A stretch of DNA of 64,000 nucleotides from Chrysomallon squamiferum. Its lineage: Eukaryota; Mollusca; Gastropoda; Neomphalida; Peltospiridae. Of this stretch, positions 49,108-60,781 are shown in pieces. The stretch is from assembly GCA_012295275.1 (NCBI GenBank), contig CM022670.1, positions 36,450,085 to 36,514,084 on the forward strand. Direction: 5' to 3'. The position numbers were made by a program, and so were the translations under genes. Each line of letters starts with the position of its first letter. Position 1 is the stretch's first letter. The notes beneath the pieces are model-generated. The model saw only the letters and a program-made list of their open reading frames with translations. It ran no database searches and was not told the origin of the DNA.

Positions 49108-52100
49108 TCAACGGCCTAAATAAGGTGGAGGTCCCTTCTGACTTCTGTCGTGAATGCTGTTCAGTTCCAGTTCTTCCATTTCAACAGCATCTCTGTACTC
49201 AGTCAACTCCTTTGAAATCTTAATGCGTGTGTAGTCTGCTGCAAGACAAGTCATGAAGAGGGTCTAGAAAAAAATATATATTAATTTATATACAGAAATG
49301 CAACTATGAAAAACCAGTTATGGTTATCAGCTGAACAGGACCCAACAAATTTGTTTTCTTCTTTTTATTTAAATACCATGACATAAAATGCTGGGCCACA
49401 AATCAGACTATAGTTACGTAAGTTAATTTAATAAGATAAATTAAACTGACAACATTAGATGAAACATTTCTGAATAATTTATTCATCACTAAAAATATGG
49501 CTTATCTTCAAACTATAGACAGAAAACTGACTTTTGAAGGTTTGTTTATTATTTTCATCTAGAGATTTTGATATGCCTTATTACTAAAATTTTAAAATTT
49601 ACCTCTTACATATATCATGTTATATAGTTTACTTTATTTCATTGTACTTTCTTATACCTGTCTAAAAGGTTAATACTTACAACACATGAAACAACACTGT
49701 TTTTTTAGAAAATACTTATTTAAAAAAAATATAATTATAAATATTTTTATAATCTCACCATTCCAAGAACAATGAATATAGCTCCTATGGAAGCAACACA
49801 AAGCAAGGGACCAGCCTCAATCACCTCAAAAATTAATTAATTGCTAAAACTCTGTAACAAAATGTTCTGCCACTTGTAACTACTTCACCCTTGGATGTGT
49901 GAGTAGATGATCACAGAATATTTTGAGTTCACTGTCTTATTAATGGCTACTTGTTCTCTAAGTAGAAGCGAATTAAGAAACTTTTCATCTCAAAAGAAAC
50001 TGTTTTAGAAACATCTTCACATCACTGTTATATACGGTGGAGGTCCCTTCTGACTTCTGTCGTGAATGCTGTTCAGTTCTAGTTCTTCCATTTCAAGATC
50101 ATCTCGGTATTCAATCAACTCCTTTGAAATCTTAATGCGTGTATAGTTTGCTGCCAGACAAAAAAAAAAAAAATTATATATTTAAATTCATTTATATACA
50201 GAAATGCAATTATGAAAAACCAGTTATGGTTATCAGCTGAACAGGACCATGAAAAAAACAAATGCTAGTCCACAAGTCAGACTATAGTTACTTAACTTAA
50301 TTTGATAAGATAAATTAAACTCACAATATAAGATGAAACATTTCTGAATAATTTATTCATCACTAAAAATATAGCTTATCTTCAAACTATAGACAGAAAA
50401 CTGACTTTTGAAGGTTTTATTTGCTTGTTATTTTCATCTTGAGATTTGTATATTAACTTTATTTCAAGAAGAAGCCTTTGAGAATTTTGAAACGTTTACC
50501 TCTTACATATATAATATTATATAATTTACCTTATTTCAGTGTACTTTCTTACACCCATCTAAAAAAATTAATACTTACATAACACACATGAAACAAAACT
50601 ATTGTTTTTAAAAAATACTTATTTTTTAAAATGTAAAATTAAATATTTTTAGAATCTCACCATTCCGAGAACTATGAATAAACCTCCTATGGAAGCAACA
50701 CAAAACAAGGGACCAGCCTCAATCACCTAAAAATAAAAATAAATAAAAATAATTTATAAAAGTTTGCTAGGAAATTAATTTCATAAAATAACAACATTGC
50801 CTATAAAAACTTTTAGTTAGCTCCCTTGAGAGGTTTGGATATTCTCATTATGAACAGAATGTAATTATTAAACTTAAAACTGATATATAATTTTAAAATA
50901 ATAACCATGACAGAAATATGTAACAATCTATACTGTTTAGTTATATATGCTGAAATATTAGTCAATTCAGATCAATATTTATAAATTTCAGAGTAGTACA
51001 TAATTTTATACAGGTTAATTCATTTTTAAATTATCTATACATATTTTAAATAATTAAGAAAGAAAATTATTTTTACAAATAATTACAGCAATCACAGGAG
51101 AATGCAACAATCTGTGTTGTTTGTTTACATTAATATTTAGTGCAGTAAATATGTTTACACGTGTTAATTAACTTACTGTATCACACATTTGTTTAACTTC
51201 ACCTTCACTTTAACTTTTCCAGTTGCTGAAAAACTGACTGGATAAACAGAACCCCAATACACACCTAAACGTGAAAAAGAAAAAATCATTAAAAAAACAA
51301 TGTATGTAACAGGCCGTAAAAATGACTATTATTAATAAATTTAATTGAAATTATCTTCATAAGTTTATAAACTGTACAAATTCATGTTCATAAGAATCAG
51401 GTTTCATGAAACAGTTTGTTATAAAGTAGCATGTTTTTTCATCTTCTCTAATTTGTAAATCTTGAGAATAAATTTAATTTTGTTCTGATTAGTTGGGGTT
51501 TTTGGTTGTTGTTTTTTTTAACTAATATCAAGGTAGGTTTTATAGTATATTCAGAACTTTACTTTCACTGCATTTTGAAGGAAACAAAATACATTTTTTA
51601 ATATGTAAACATAACGAAAACAATTTTATCATTTATTTACAAAAAAATTCAATCTGTTTCAAAAATATATTTGACACAAAAATAAATTGTAAATTATATG
51701 AATAAAAGACAAACAGAGAACTTTAAAACGTCTTACCAAACTTAGTCAGGTTGAAGCAGTAAGTAAGTGTTTTGCATTTCTGTTGTAAACCTCATTGTCA
51801 CAGATAGAGTAAATAGATGCATACAGAATAACTGGGATGACAGAAATACACATTATCACAATCTAGCCAAGATTGAGAATGTACATGATAACAGTGAACT
51901 GAAAAAATAAACAGAGATAATTATTAGTATTTCACATTTACATTTATTTTTAGTGCAATTCCTTCCCCCAAAACAATCTTTACCAAACTTCCACAAACCA
52001 AATATAATAAAATTTAATTTGCATAATTAAAAAATTGAAAAGTAAAGTTAACTTTTTAGGGAACATAGTACAAGAAATATAAAAATGTTCAGAATTAGTA

Positions 52101-53213
52101 ATATATGTAAACTGTTATCAATAAAAGAATAAATTTTATAATTCTTATTCTATCATAAAATAACACTACATACATTAAACATATTCTGATACTTGTAATT
52201 AAAAGTTAATACTAATTTTTCTTTCAGGGCAGTGTTACATTTTGCCTTTTTTAATACTGGATTGACAAAATTTCATAGATTTTATCAATCATGATTCAAT
52301 TTTGTTATTATAACCAAAAAATACTATATAAATATAAATTCAAAATATTGTAAAAATTTGGACTTTTGCATACAAATAAAAACACATTAGATAGATTTAA
52401 ATAAATATGTTAGATACTAACAAATGCTGCAGACACTCTTCCTCCCATAATGCACTTTGCACCAGAATACACATTCTGTCGTGTTGCACCAGTTGCCAGA
52501 AATCCAAATATCAACAAGATAACAGCATACACAGCCATTGCTACAGCAATGACAACAAAAACCACCTGGATAACCTCCAACCTAAATTTGTCATAAAGAA
52601 ACAGAGAAATTAAAAATTAAATTTAAACCTAATCATTTTAATATTTATTTAGAGTACAATTAGCCATTACTGTTGTTACAGAAATAACCCAGAACGTATC
52701 TTCCTATAATCAATTATTTTGTTTTACCATTTTGGTAATTTTCTTAAATTTTATTATTTATTATATTTTTTCCAAGTCTTTAAAAAAATATATATACACA
52801 ACAAGATTTGATACTCTATAAATATTGAACAAATTCTTTCTGAATTTATAAAAGTTTATTGGCAATTCTTTACTGATTTACTGTTTCAGTAAGCAGAGCT
52901 GTAAAATCATACTAAGTTTAATATGAATATTTGTGTACAAATTCCAACCAGCTAACATTAAACAGAAACAGATCATTCAGAACATCTTTAATATTTAGAC
53001 CAAGGGCTTTGTTTGATGTTCAACAAAACACACCAACTCCTATGATACATATAACTGTTGCCAGTAAAGAAGCAAAGAGGCATACATTCTCAAACATTAA
53101 TAATCCTTGGACACACACCTTAAGATATACCATTAATATGGATTTATTTTAAAAACTGGTGATTATCTGCGATCTTTTGTTTGTAAATTAATTTGGACTA
53201 GAGCACTGGTTGT
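49108..53213 (-). pseudogene. M6 pseudogene with duplicated exons 6-7
   Basis: Minus-strand exons: 2 (about 53070-52949, 5' end degraded, TGA at 53020-53022), 3 (52581-52422, intact), 4 (51898-51737, TAG at 51863-51865 and a one-base loss), 5 (51264-51177, 88 instead of 92 bases), 6 (50726-50661, open), a truncated 7 (about 50158-50036), a second 6 (49824-49759, open) and a second 7 (49263-49108, open to GPPPYLGR and TGA). Exon 1 is absent; the homology ends at about 53213, inside what is intron 1 in the M6 gene, where the MULE relic begins. It is useful as an outgroup: exon 5 shows that the M6 gene at 9.85 kb lacks one G. Confidence 0.88.
49845..50735 (-). repeat. Direct tandem duplication of M6 exons 6-7 and 3'UTR
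   Basis: This segment repeats 48890-49830 in the same orientation (e.g. ctaaaactctgtaacaaaa at 48902 and 49845; cttctgacttctgtcgtgaa in both). Exon 7 of this unit has lost its last codons and its first 30 or so bases. Confidence 0.82.
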
Positions 53214-54790
53214 TGATTTAATGACTAGACGTCTAGAGGCTTGTTATGTGCGGCGATTATTAGACATATGCAATAACCGTCAGAATGGAGCCCGAAAGTC
53301 AAAGTTCCTACCGCATGTCCAAGCTGGTGCCACGACTGACGAAGAGCTAATCGTTCGTTCCGGTGACAGTGAGACAATGTTCAAGTAAAAAAGACGACAA
53401 CACAACTTGAACCTAAGATGTGTTATTTGGGACATGGACTTGTTGGACTAGAAAAACAGGTAACGTCGACGATAGAGACGGACGCACACCGAGACGTTTC
53501 TTTAGTAGCTTATTTTGGGGTGTGAAAAGCTCCCTATGCTAATGATTGGAAGTATGATTTATAGCGCTTGGGGATTATTTTTACGAGAAAGCCTGCCACT
53601 AGCTGCATCGATACAAACAATGCTTGAATGAAAAATGAAAGCCGTTTTAGAATAATCATTGCATTACCTGCAATTAAATGAATTATAATAGACATGCTTT
53701 GTATTTTATTGCACATTTTTGATGACCAAATTTAATGTTATACTCATTTTATATCATTTCAGGCGCACCATGTAACACCAATATGTAATTGTGAAGAAGT
53801 ATGGCATTTCTTCACTGTTGCAACTGGCGGTACACCACCAATGAAGCAACCCATCCCAATGCCTCTCAACTTGATATTACGAAAGTTGAGGATATAAGAG
53901 ACCGTGGCCAGGGTTCCGACATAGACATTTCTACTTCAGTTATTGCTATGGATGTTGCTCCCTCAACCATCGCAATAAATGTCCTCCATTTGCATCGAAA
54001 TCCACAGAATGACTTTCTCCGTCGTAATCGTGATCATCGTCTCATTGCTCAGCACCAGAATAGTGATCATGGTATTCTTGGTAATGGAGACGATTTGATC
54101 AGTGAACTCAGAAATGAATTTGATACTTTTGGATAATCGTATCTTGCCGACAAGGACAATTTTGGTAAACCTTTAAGAACATTTATAGAGCAGGGAAATA
54201 CTTTGAAATTTAAATTCGGCACTGGAATCCGCACTACAGTGCTTTGGTAAGTACAGTGGGGTGGCCACAATCACGGGTAAAAGAAAGAAAGATAAATGTT
54301 TGGCAAGTTGCAACACCATCGGGTCCATCCAACAACACTAGCTAAGGCCAGAAATGGCGTTGGTAGAGATCGACCAGTGTGTTCAGGTAGCGAGCGATAA
54401 GCCACACAGAGAGAAAGGAGGTTTGAAATGGATACCTTACTCTTCCCAAGTAATGCCAAGGATAAAAGAGCACCATAGTTTATCTAGACGTGTGGAAAGA
54501 TATGAAGCATTAGGGAAGACACTCTCCGCAAAGTAATCTGCATGGACCTTGCTCGTGTTGCGAGAGATGACACTGAATATGCGTGTGGAAAGATATGAAG
54601 CATTAGGGAAGACACTCTCCGCAAAGTAATCTGCATGGACCTTGCTCGTGTTGCGAGAGATGACACTGAATATGCGTTGCATTGCAAAATAATCTGGAAC
54701 CTTCCTTGGATGAGAGATCATGGCCTTATTTAAATGTCCATAATCACCTCTGAAACAGTAGATACAGTGTAGACTTATCAATAATACAAC
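53214..54790 (+). mobile_element. MULE (SWIM family) relic, 3' part, inverted copy
   Basis: Inverted relative of 38.97-40.47 kb, starting within DLMTRRLEACYVRRLLDICN. It continues through damaged frames, including HLHRNPQNDFLRRNRDHRLI and ALVEIDQCVQVASDKPHREK, to the segment shared with 38.98-39.20 kb. The N-terminal half (ADDSASERQ) is absent because the copy joins M6 intron 1 sequence at 53213/53214. Confidence 0.72.
54489..54674 (+). repeat. 92-93-base tandem duplication
   Basis: The unit gtgtggaaagatatgaagca ... gacactgaatatgc occurs twice in direct succession. The inverted partner at 39.09-39.19 kb has it once. Confidence 0.88.
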
Positions 54791-55625
54791 GTAACTAAAT
54801 TAATCACTTTGAAGTTTTATCTTTGTTTTGTTTTAGCTTTTGATGCCTTTTTCCCCATACAAAAAATTCGTTTCTAATAGTTTATCCAGGTTTGGGACAC
54901 TTTTATTGGGTCACTCTCTAGTGTTTGCCGATTGTGCTCCTCAAAGTGTGACAAGGTTCAGAAAGGTCATTGTAATACAGAAGGAAAAGAATGTGAAGTA
55001 AAAATGCTCGGTTTCCCAATGATGGGACTCAGGGAAACTTTTTCTGGGCCACCCTGTAATTTGTGTTTTAACACACACACACTTTATTTCAGCATAATAT
55101 TTTAATTTTATTATTTTTTTTTTTAAATAAATAAATTATAACACTAGATTTCTTAGCAGAATGGTTGTAAATAATAAACTAAGTAAATAAGTAGGTAAAT
55201 AAGTAAGTAAATAAGTCAGTAAATAAATAAATAAACAAATAAAGCAATTTGATTATGGCAGTACCGAAATTAATATAAAAATGACTAATTTAAAGTTATA
55301 CTCATTTTATATCATTTCAGGGGCACCATGTAACACTAATATCTAATTGTCAAGAAATATGGTATTTCTTCACTGTTGCAACTAAAGAAATGAAGTATTA
55401 GGGAAGACACACTCCGCAAAGTAATCTGCATGGACCTTGCTCGTGTTGCTAGAGATGACACTGAATATGCCTTGCTCTGCAAAGTAATCTAAGTAGATAC
55501 GCGAAAAGGTGATATTTATGACGTGGCAAGGAGCATGTGCGCATACGCAAATGTCAAAAAGTTGGTAGGAAAATAAATATTGTGCGTTTAATGTTTTAAT
55601 ATTTGAATATATATGCAATGATGAA

Positions 55626-55682
<57 letters not shown>

Positions 55683-58352
55683 TTTATTATTTTTTTTTGT
55701 AGTTATGAATTATTTCATTTTAACACACACACTTTATTTCAGCACAATATTTTAATTTTTAAATTTTTTGCAAATAAATAAATTACTACACTAGATTTAT
55801 TGGCAAAATGGTTGTAAATAATTAAATAAGTAAATAAGTAGGTAAATAAATCAGTAAATAAATCAATAAATAAATAAATAATAAATAAATAAATAAAGCA
55901 ATGTGATTACGGTATTACCGAAATTAATATAAAAATGACTAAATAAATAAATAATTACTTCTATTCTTGTTAGTTAATAGAATTGTCAATAAAACAAATA
56001 ATTAATAAACAAAGTAAATAAATAAATAAACAATGTTACTATTTATAAACGATGCAGCTATTAAGATTTTATCAACAAAAATAACAAACTATATAACGCA
56101 CCTAAGAAGACTGATTGTTTGACCCTTAGCAAAACGCTGAACACGAGTTACTACTTACAGTTGTTAAGCACGACACACATTCCGACTCCAAAGAATAACG
56201 AACCATGGAACGATCAAATTATTTTTAAAGAACCCCAACAAATAAAAATGCCCGTTATACGGTTTTTTCCACGTTAAAATATATGTAAATCTAAGGTAAA
56301 ATTGCTTTAAAATGTAAAGGCTGTTCTGTTCGTTGTGTAAGTAAAATATACAGTAAATATATAGATATATAAATAGATGATTATATAAGGTCACATGCCA
56401 TTTTACATAGAAACTTTATATATTATATCGTAATGTATTTAGCCAGCAAATTTTTTTTTTTTTTTAAATCGAATTAAAATGCAGGTGTAAATAAAAAAAA
56501 ATTTGTGTGAGGCATACGAAGTGTTGTGTTTTTGTTGTTTATATTAAATATTTTGATAATAATCCGATAAATCTTACCTGTCGCAATCATTTCCTGATCG
56601 TTAGCTCATGGATTTCCCATATCTTACAAAAATAAACCTTTGACTGTCACGTAAGAAACTGATTTGATTGGCTTATATAGCGACAGGTGATATTCTATTG
56701 CGAGTGCTTCTTTATGTTAAGTTACTTTAGTTAGGTGTCAAAGTTTACTATTTAATTATAAGTACAAATACTACAAACGCCAAGATTACTATTAATAGAA
56801 AATAACAAAAATAACAAAAGAAGAAGAAAATGTTTAATGAATCCGTATTTTTTTTAATTATTTGTGATTTTTTTATTTTTGAAGCTAATTTACAATTATT
56901 CAATAAACATTCAGTTTTATTACTTTATTTGTGTTGCTACGCTAACAGACGTTATTGTAATTTTTGAGTTGTGTTGAAAGCAGCTATAATTATGTTTTGC
57001 ATAAATGAAACGAAAACACGTATTTATTCGTTTCGTTAACTACCCATTCTTGTAATGACTGTGATTATTGTTATTATTATTATTTTTATTATAATCTTTG
57101 TTATGTTCCATTCTAATAAGTTAATAGCCAAATCAAACTGTAATGTAGACGAGGTGAAAATATTTGTTTAAGAACTTGCATCTAATTGTTTTTCTTGTAC
57201 AGAAAATGTGAATGAGCAAATCCATCATATACTATAACGTAATGTATTTAGCCAGCAAAAAAAATCGGATTAAAATGCAGGTTTAAATAAATAATTTGTT
57301 TGTAAGCCATATGAAGTATTGTTGTGTTTTTTTGTTTGTTTATATTAAATATTTTGATAATAATCCGATAAGCCTTACCTGTCGCAATCATTTCCTAATC
57401 ATTAGCTCGTGGATTTCCCATATCTTATAAAAAGAAACGTTTGATGTCACGAAATAAATTGATTTAATTGGCTTATAAAGCAACAGGTGATATTCTATTC
57501 TGAGTAATTTTTATGTTAACCTTCTTTAGTTACGTGTGTTTATTTTTAAATCAAATTTTATTATTAGATTTAGTAGTACCCCTTTACAATAACTACTACT
57601 ATCGCCAAGATTACTAATTATAATAATAAAAAATTTCAAAAGTGCAGAAGAAAATGTTTCTTTATTAAACGTTATTAGATGTTGTAACTTCTATTTTAAG
57701 AAGTCGTAAAATCTTCTGTTTAGACAATGTGTAAAACCCGCTTCAGATCAGCACGAGTTACTGTGAATGGTTTGCGAAGCTTTGATCTTTAATAAAGCGA
57801 TGATGAAATACTGGTTGGAACTGGAATTAGCCCAGAGGAAACGATGAATATAACTGATCCTGAGACATCCTTGAACCAGCGTTTTATTACCTGATTAATT
57901 ATTTGTGAATTCTTTATTTGTAAACATTATTTACAATTATTCATTACACATTTAGTTTTATTTCTTTAAGTTGTTATATTAATAGACATTATTTTGATTT
58001 TTAGACTAAAATTTTACAAGTGTTGTGTTGAATGCAATTATAATCACGTTTTGTATAAATGTAAACGAAAATACGTATTTATTCGTTTAATACATTTATT
58101 ATAACGACAGTGATATGATTATTATTATTGTTGTTCTTATTATAATCATCATGTTATGGCCCATCCTAATAAGTTCATAGACCAATCAAAATTGTTTTGT
58201 TTTGGGGGTTTTCGGGGTTTTTTTTATGCAAATTAAATTTGATTATATTCAGTTTATGGAAGTTTGGTAACGAGTGTTTCGGGGGGCGGGCGAAATTCCA
58301 ATAAAAATATATGTAAATATGAAATACTACTACTAATATTTTTTTTTTTCAG
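54791..58352. other. Repeat-rich stretch of palindrome 2
   Basis: No gene seen. Two direct copies of an acacacactttatttcagca block (55070-55300 and 55725-55960), related inverted to 38.56-38.85 kb. A second MULE-derived scrap lies at 55310-55500. A TTA/TTTA tract is at 55628-55690. Inverted counterparts of 36.9-38.5 kb lie at 56.1-58.2 kb. Confidence 0.6.
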
Positions 58353-58752
58353 TTCATCTATTATCACGTACATTCTCAGTCTTGGCTGGATTGTGACAAT
58401 GTGTATTTCTGTCATCCCAGTTATTTGTATGCTTCTATTTTCTCCATCTGTGACAATGAGGTTTACAACAGAAATGCAAAACACTTACTCACTGCTTCAA
58501 CTTGACTCAGTTTGGTAAGTCATTTTATTGTTGTCTCTGTTTGTCTTGTATTCATATAATTTACCGAATTTTGAAACATGGATTGAACTTTTAAAAAATA
58601 AATGATACAATTGTCTGGCAGCAAACTATACACGCATTAAGATTTCAAAGGAGTTGACCGAGTACCGAGATGCTGTTGAAATGGAAGAACTAGAACTGAA
58701 CAGCATTCACGACACAAGTCAGAAGGGACCTCCACCTTATTTAGGCCGTTGA
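58353..58752 (+). pseudogene. M6 fragment: exons 4 and 7 only (plus strand)
   Basis: Exon 4 (58353-58514, 162 bases, frameshifted after MCISVIPVI) and exon 7 from 58611 to the TGA at 58750-58752, with the same deletion of exons 5-6 as the copy at 36.3-36.7 kb. Not able to encode M6. Confidence 0.88.
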
Positions 58753-59540
58753 TGGAATGTTCAAGAAAAATATAACATTGATGTGAGGACGTTTTGAAAA
58801 CAGTTTCTTTTGAGATGAAAATTTTCGTAATTCCCTTCTACTTACAGAACAAGTAGCCATCAGTTAGACAATTAACTCAAATTATCCCGTAACATACGGG
58901 TTCAGTAGTTGTAACTGACAAAACCTTTTGTCACAGTTTTAATAATTAATTATGAGAATTTATAAAATTTTCAGCAGTGCTTATTTAGCGTCATTTTGTA
59001 ATTTGACAGTGGCATATAGCTGAGCTGGTTTATTTTTTTTTTAAAGTTGTTTTACAAAAATAGTAGGATAGTGACTAGGAAAACGTTTGAATGGTTCTAG
59101 CCAACAGAACCACACAAAAATTGACTTCTAATGCTTATATATTTTTGTGATTAGATGTCTCTAAACCTTCATTCTTCATTCATTTTAGTACTCAAAAATT
59201 CATTTCAGATAATGCAATTAACAATGAAAACTACACTAAAGTAAAGACTCATTCCTAATGTATTATTGTAAACATTAATTCTAGTATTTTAGTATTCATT
59301 TAATTCACTAAACAAATCACAAGACTCACTAAATTTGTTTTTTTTCCTTAGTAATTGAAACTGGGTTGAAAAGCTAAATTGTAAATTAGTTCTTTATAAA
59401 GTTTTGTCCATCATTGGTGCTTTTGATGTTGAAAGTCCTAAAACATAAAGTTTTTATTATCATGTCAGAATATACTATTTTGTTATGTACTGTTACATAT
59501 CAATAAGTATTATAATGGTTTAGTACCAACATATTCATAA
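58753..59540. other. M6 3' flank ending at a deletion junction
   Basis: Matches 10.93-11.88 kb, then jumps at about 59540 to sequence equivalent to 15.55 kb. Everything equivalent to 11.88-15.55 kb (DD-CARD exons 2-5) is missing. Confidence 0.75.
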
Positions 59541-60023
59541 TATTTGCCATAATATACACGTAGACGGAAACTTTTAATAGCTTTCTTCGTTAGAAAATAA
59601 ATGCTTTATTACTGATCTTTGATTCCAGATTTTTCTCTTTATTTACTGTTGCAGTAACAACATACAGTAAATTCTTCGTTTAAAGTCAACATGTCAACTG
59701 ACTTCATTTTTAGCAGACTATTTCCATTAGATCTAAAGTAAACTTTTTATTTCTGTCGTTCATAATTTATTTCACGTACAGGATTTCATCGTTTTATCCT
59801 AACTGTATAGCATTTTTATAAAACATTGAACCAGTAAACAAATGACATCTCTCTCTCTCTCTTTCCGTATGTTACAATTTCTAATATAGAAGTTGCCAAT
59901 TTATATTTGACCATCACTATCGATTGCGGCATCGAAGCTTCTACTGTATTTGTGTTACTTTTTGAGCTTTTTGCTACAGACACAGAGAAATACACAAACA
60001 CATATAGACACATATTATTATAA

Positions 60024-60710
60024 CAGTGGTACCGTGACTTACGGGTTTAATTCGTTCCATGACCGTGCTCGTAATTCAATCTGCTCGTATACATCAAATC
60101 ACTTTTCCAAAATGAAAATAATTGAAATATCATTAATCCGTTCCAGTTCCAGTTCCCCCAAAACAAACCCAATTTTTTAAAAGTATTTTTAAATAAGAAA
60201 AATGTATGTATAAATAACAAATACAAAAGAGAATGTAAAGAAATAAATTGTAAAGTGTTCAGGGTTAGGGTTTCTCCATCTTTTCATCGACAGAGGTCCG
60301 CAGCTTAGAAATTATTTTGATGCCTTTGGCTGGAGTTATAGCCTTTATAGCCTGCTTCAGTGTGGTACATATCGTAAAATGACTACGCTTGTACTACCTA
60401 GCCAAGTCGACTACACGCACACCTCACTCATGTTTTTCTATGATTTCATGCTTTTATTCTTCTTCTCAGCACTGTCCTTTGCACTCACTTTTTTAGGATC
60501 CATGGAAATTGAGGAAAATACTGCACAAAAGTGCGAGCAGAACACAACAGAGATGCTTCGGCTGCGAGGTAAGCACGTAAAGCAAGCGAGTGATACGCGG
60601 GACGCTGGACGGATATTGTGTTGTTCGTTGCGCCAATTAACGGCAGCGTTTCTGAAGCTCGCTCGTAACTCGGATTTTGACTCGCAACACAAAGCAATAA
60701 TGGACCGCTG
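60024..60710 (-). mobile_element. Tigger-like element 2, copy D
   Basis: Same length (687) and same CAGTGGTACC...GGACCGCTG ends as 16160-16846, with only about five base differences noticed. Non-autonomous remnant carrying the MDPKKVSAKDSAEKKNK start. Confidence 0.78.
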
Positions 60711-60719
60711 TATTATTAT

Positions 60720-60740
60720 TAATTAATTTATTTATTTATC

Positions 60741-60780
<40 letters not shown>

Positions 60781-60781
60781 G
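60720..60781. repeat. (TTA)n / (TTTA)n tract
   Basis: Simple sequence between the two Tigger-like elements. In copy A the corresponding tract and the adjacent 3' part of element 1 are deleted. Confidence 0.9.

Larger units (their letters stand above)
53214..59540 (-). repeat. Palindrome 2, right arm
   Basis: Inverted relative of about 35.35-40.47 kb. Landmarks: M6 stop 36328-36330 with 58750-58752; gcttcagatcagcacgagtt near 57740 with 37340; cgcaatcatttcctgatcg near 56583 with 38015; gatttatagcgcttgggg near 53558 with 40090. Sums drift from 93.6 to 95.1 kb because of indels. Confidence 0.8.

Noticed and set aside
52407-52613. Cys-rich plus-strand open frame, also antisense at 8454-8660
   Set aside because: Antisense of M6 exon 3; its conservation is due to the sense exon.
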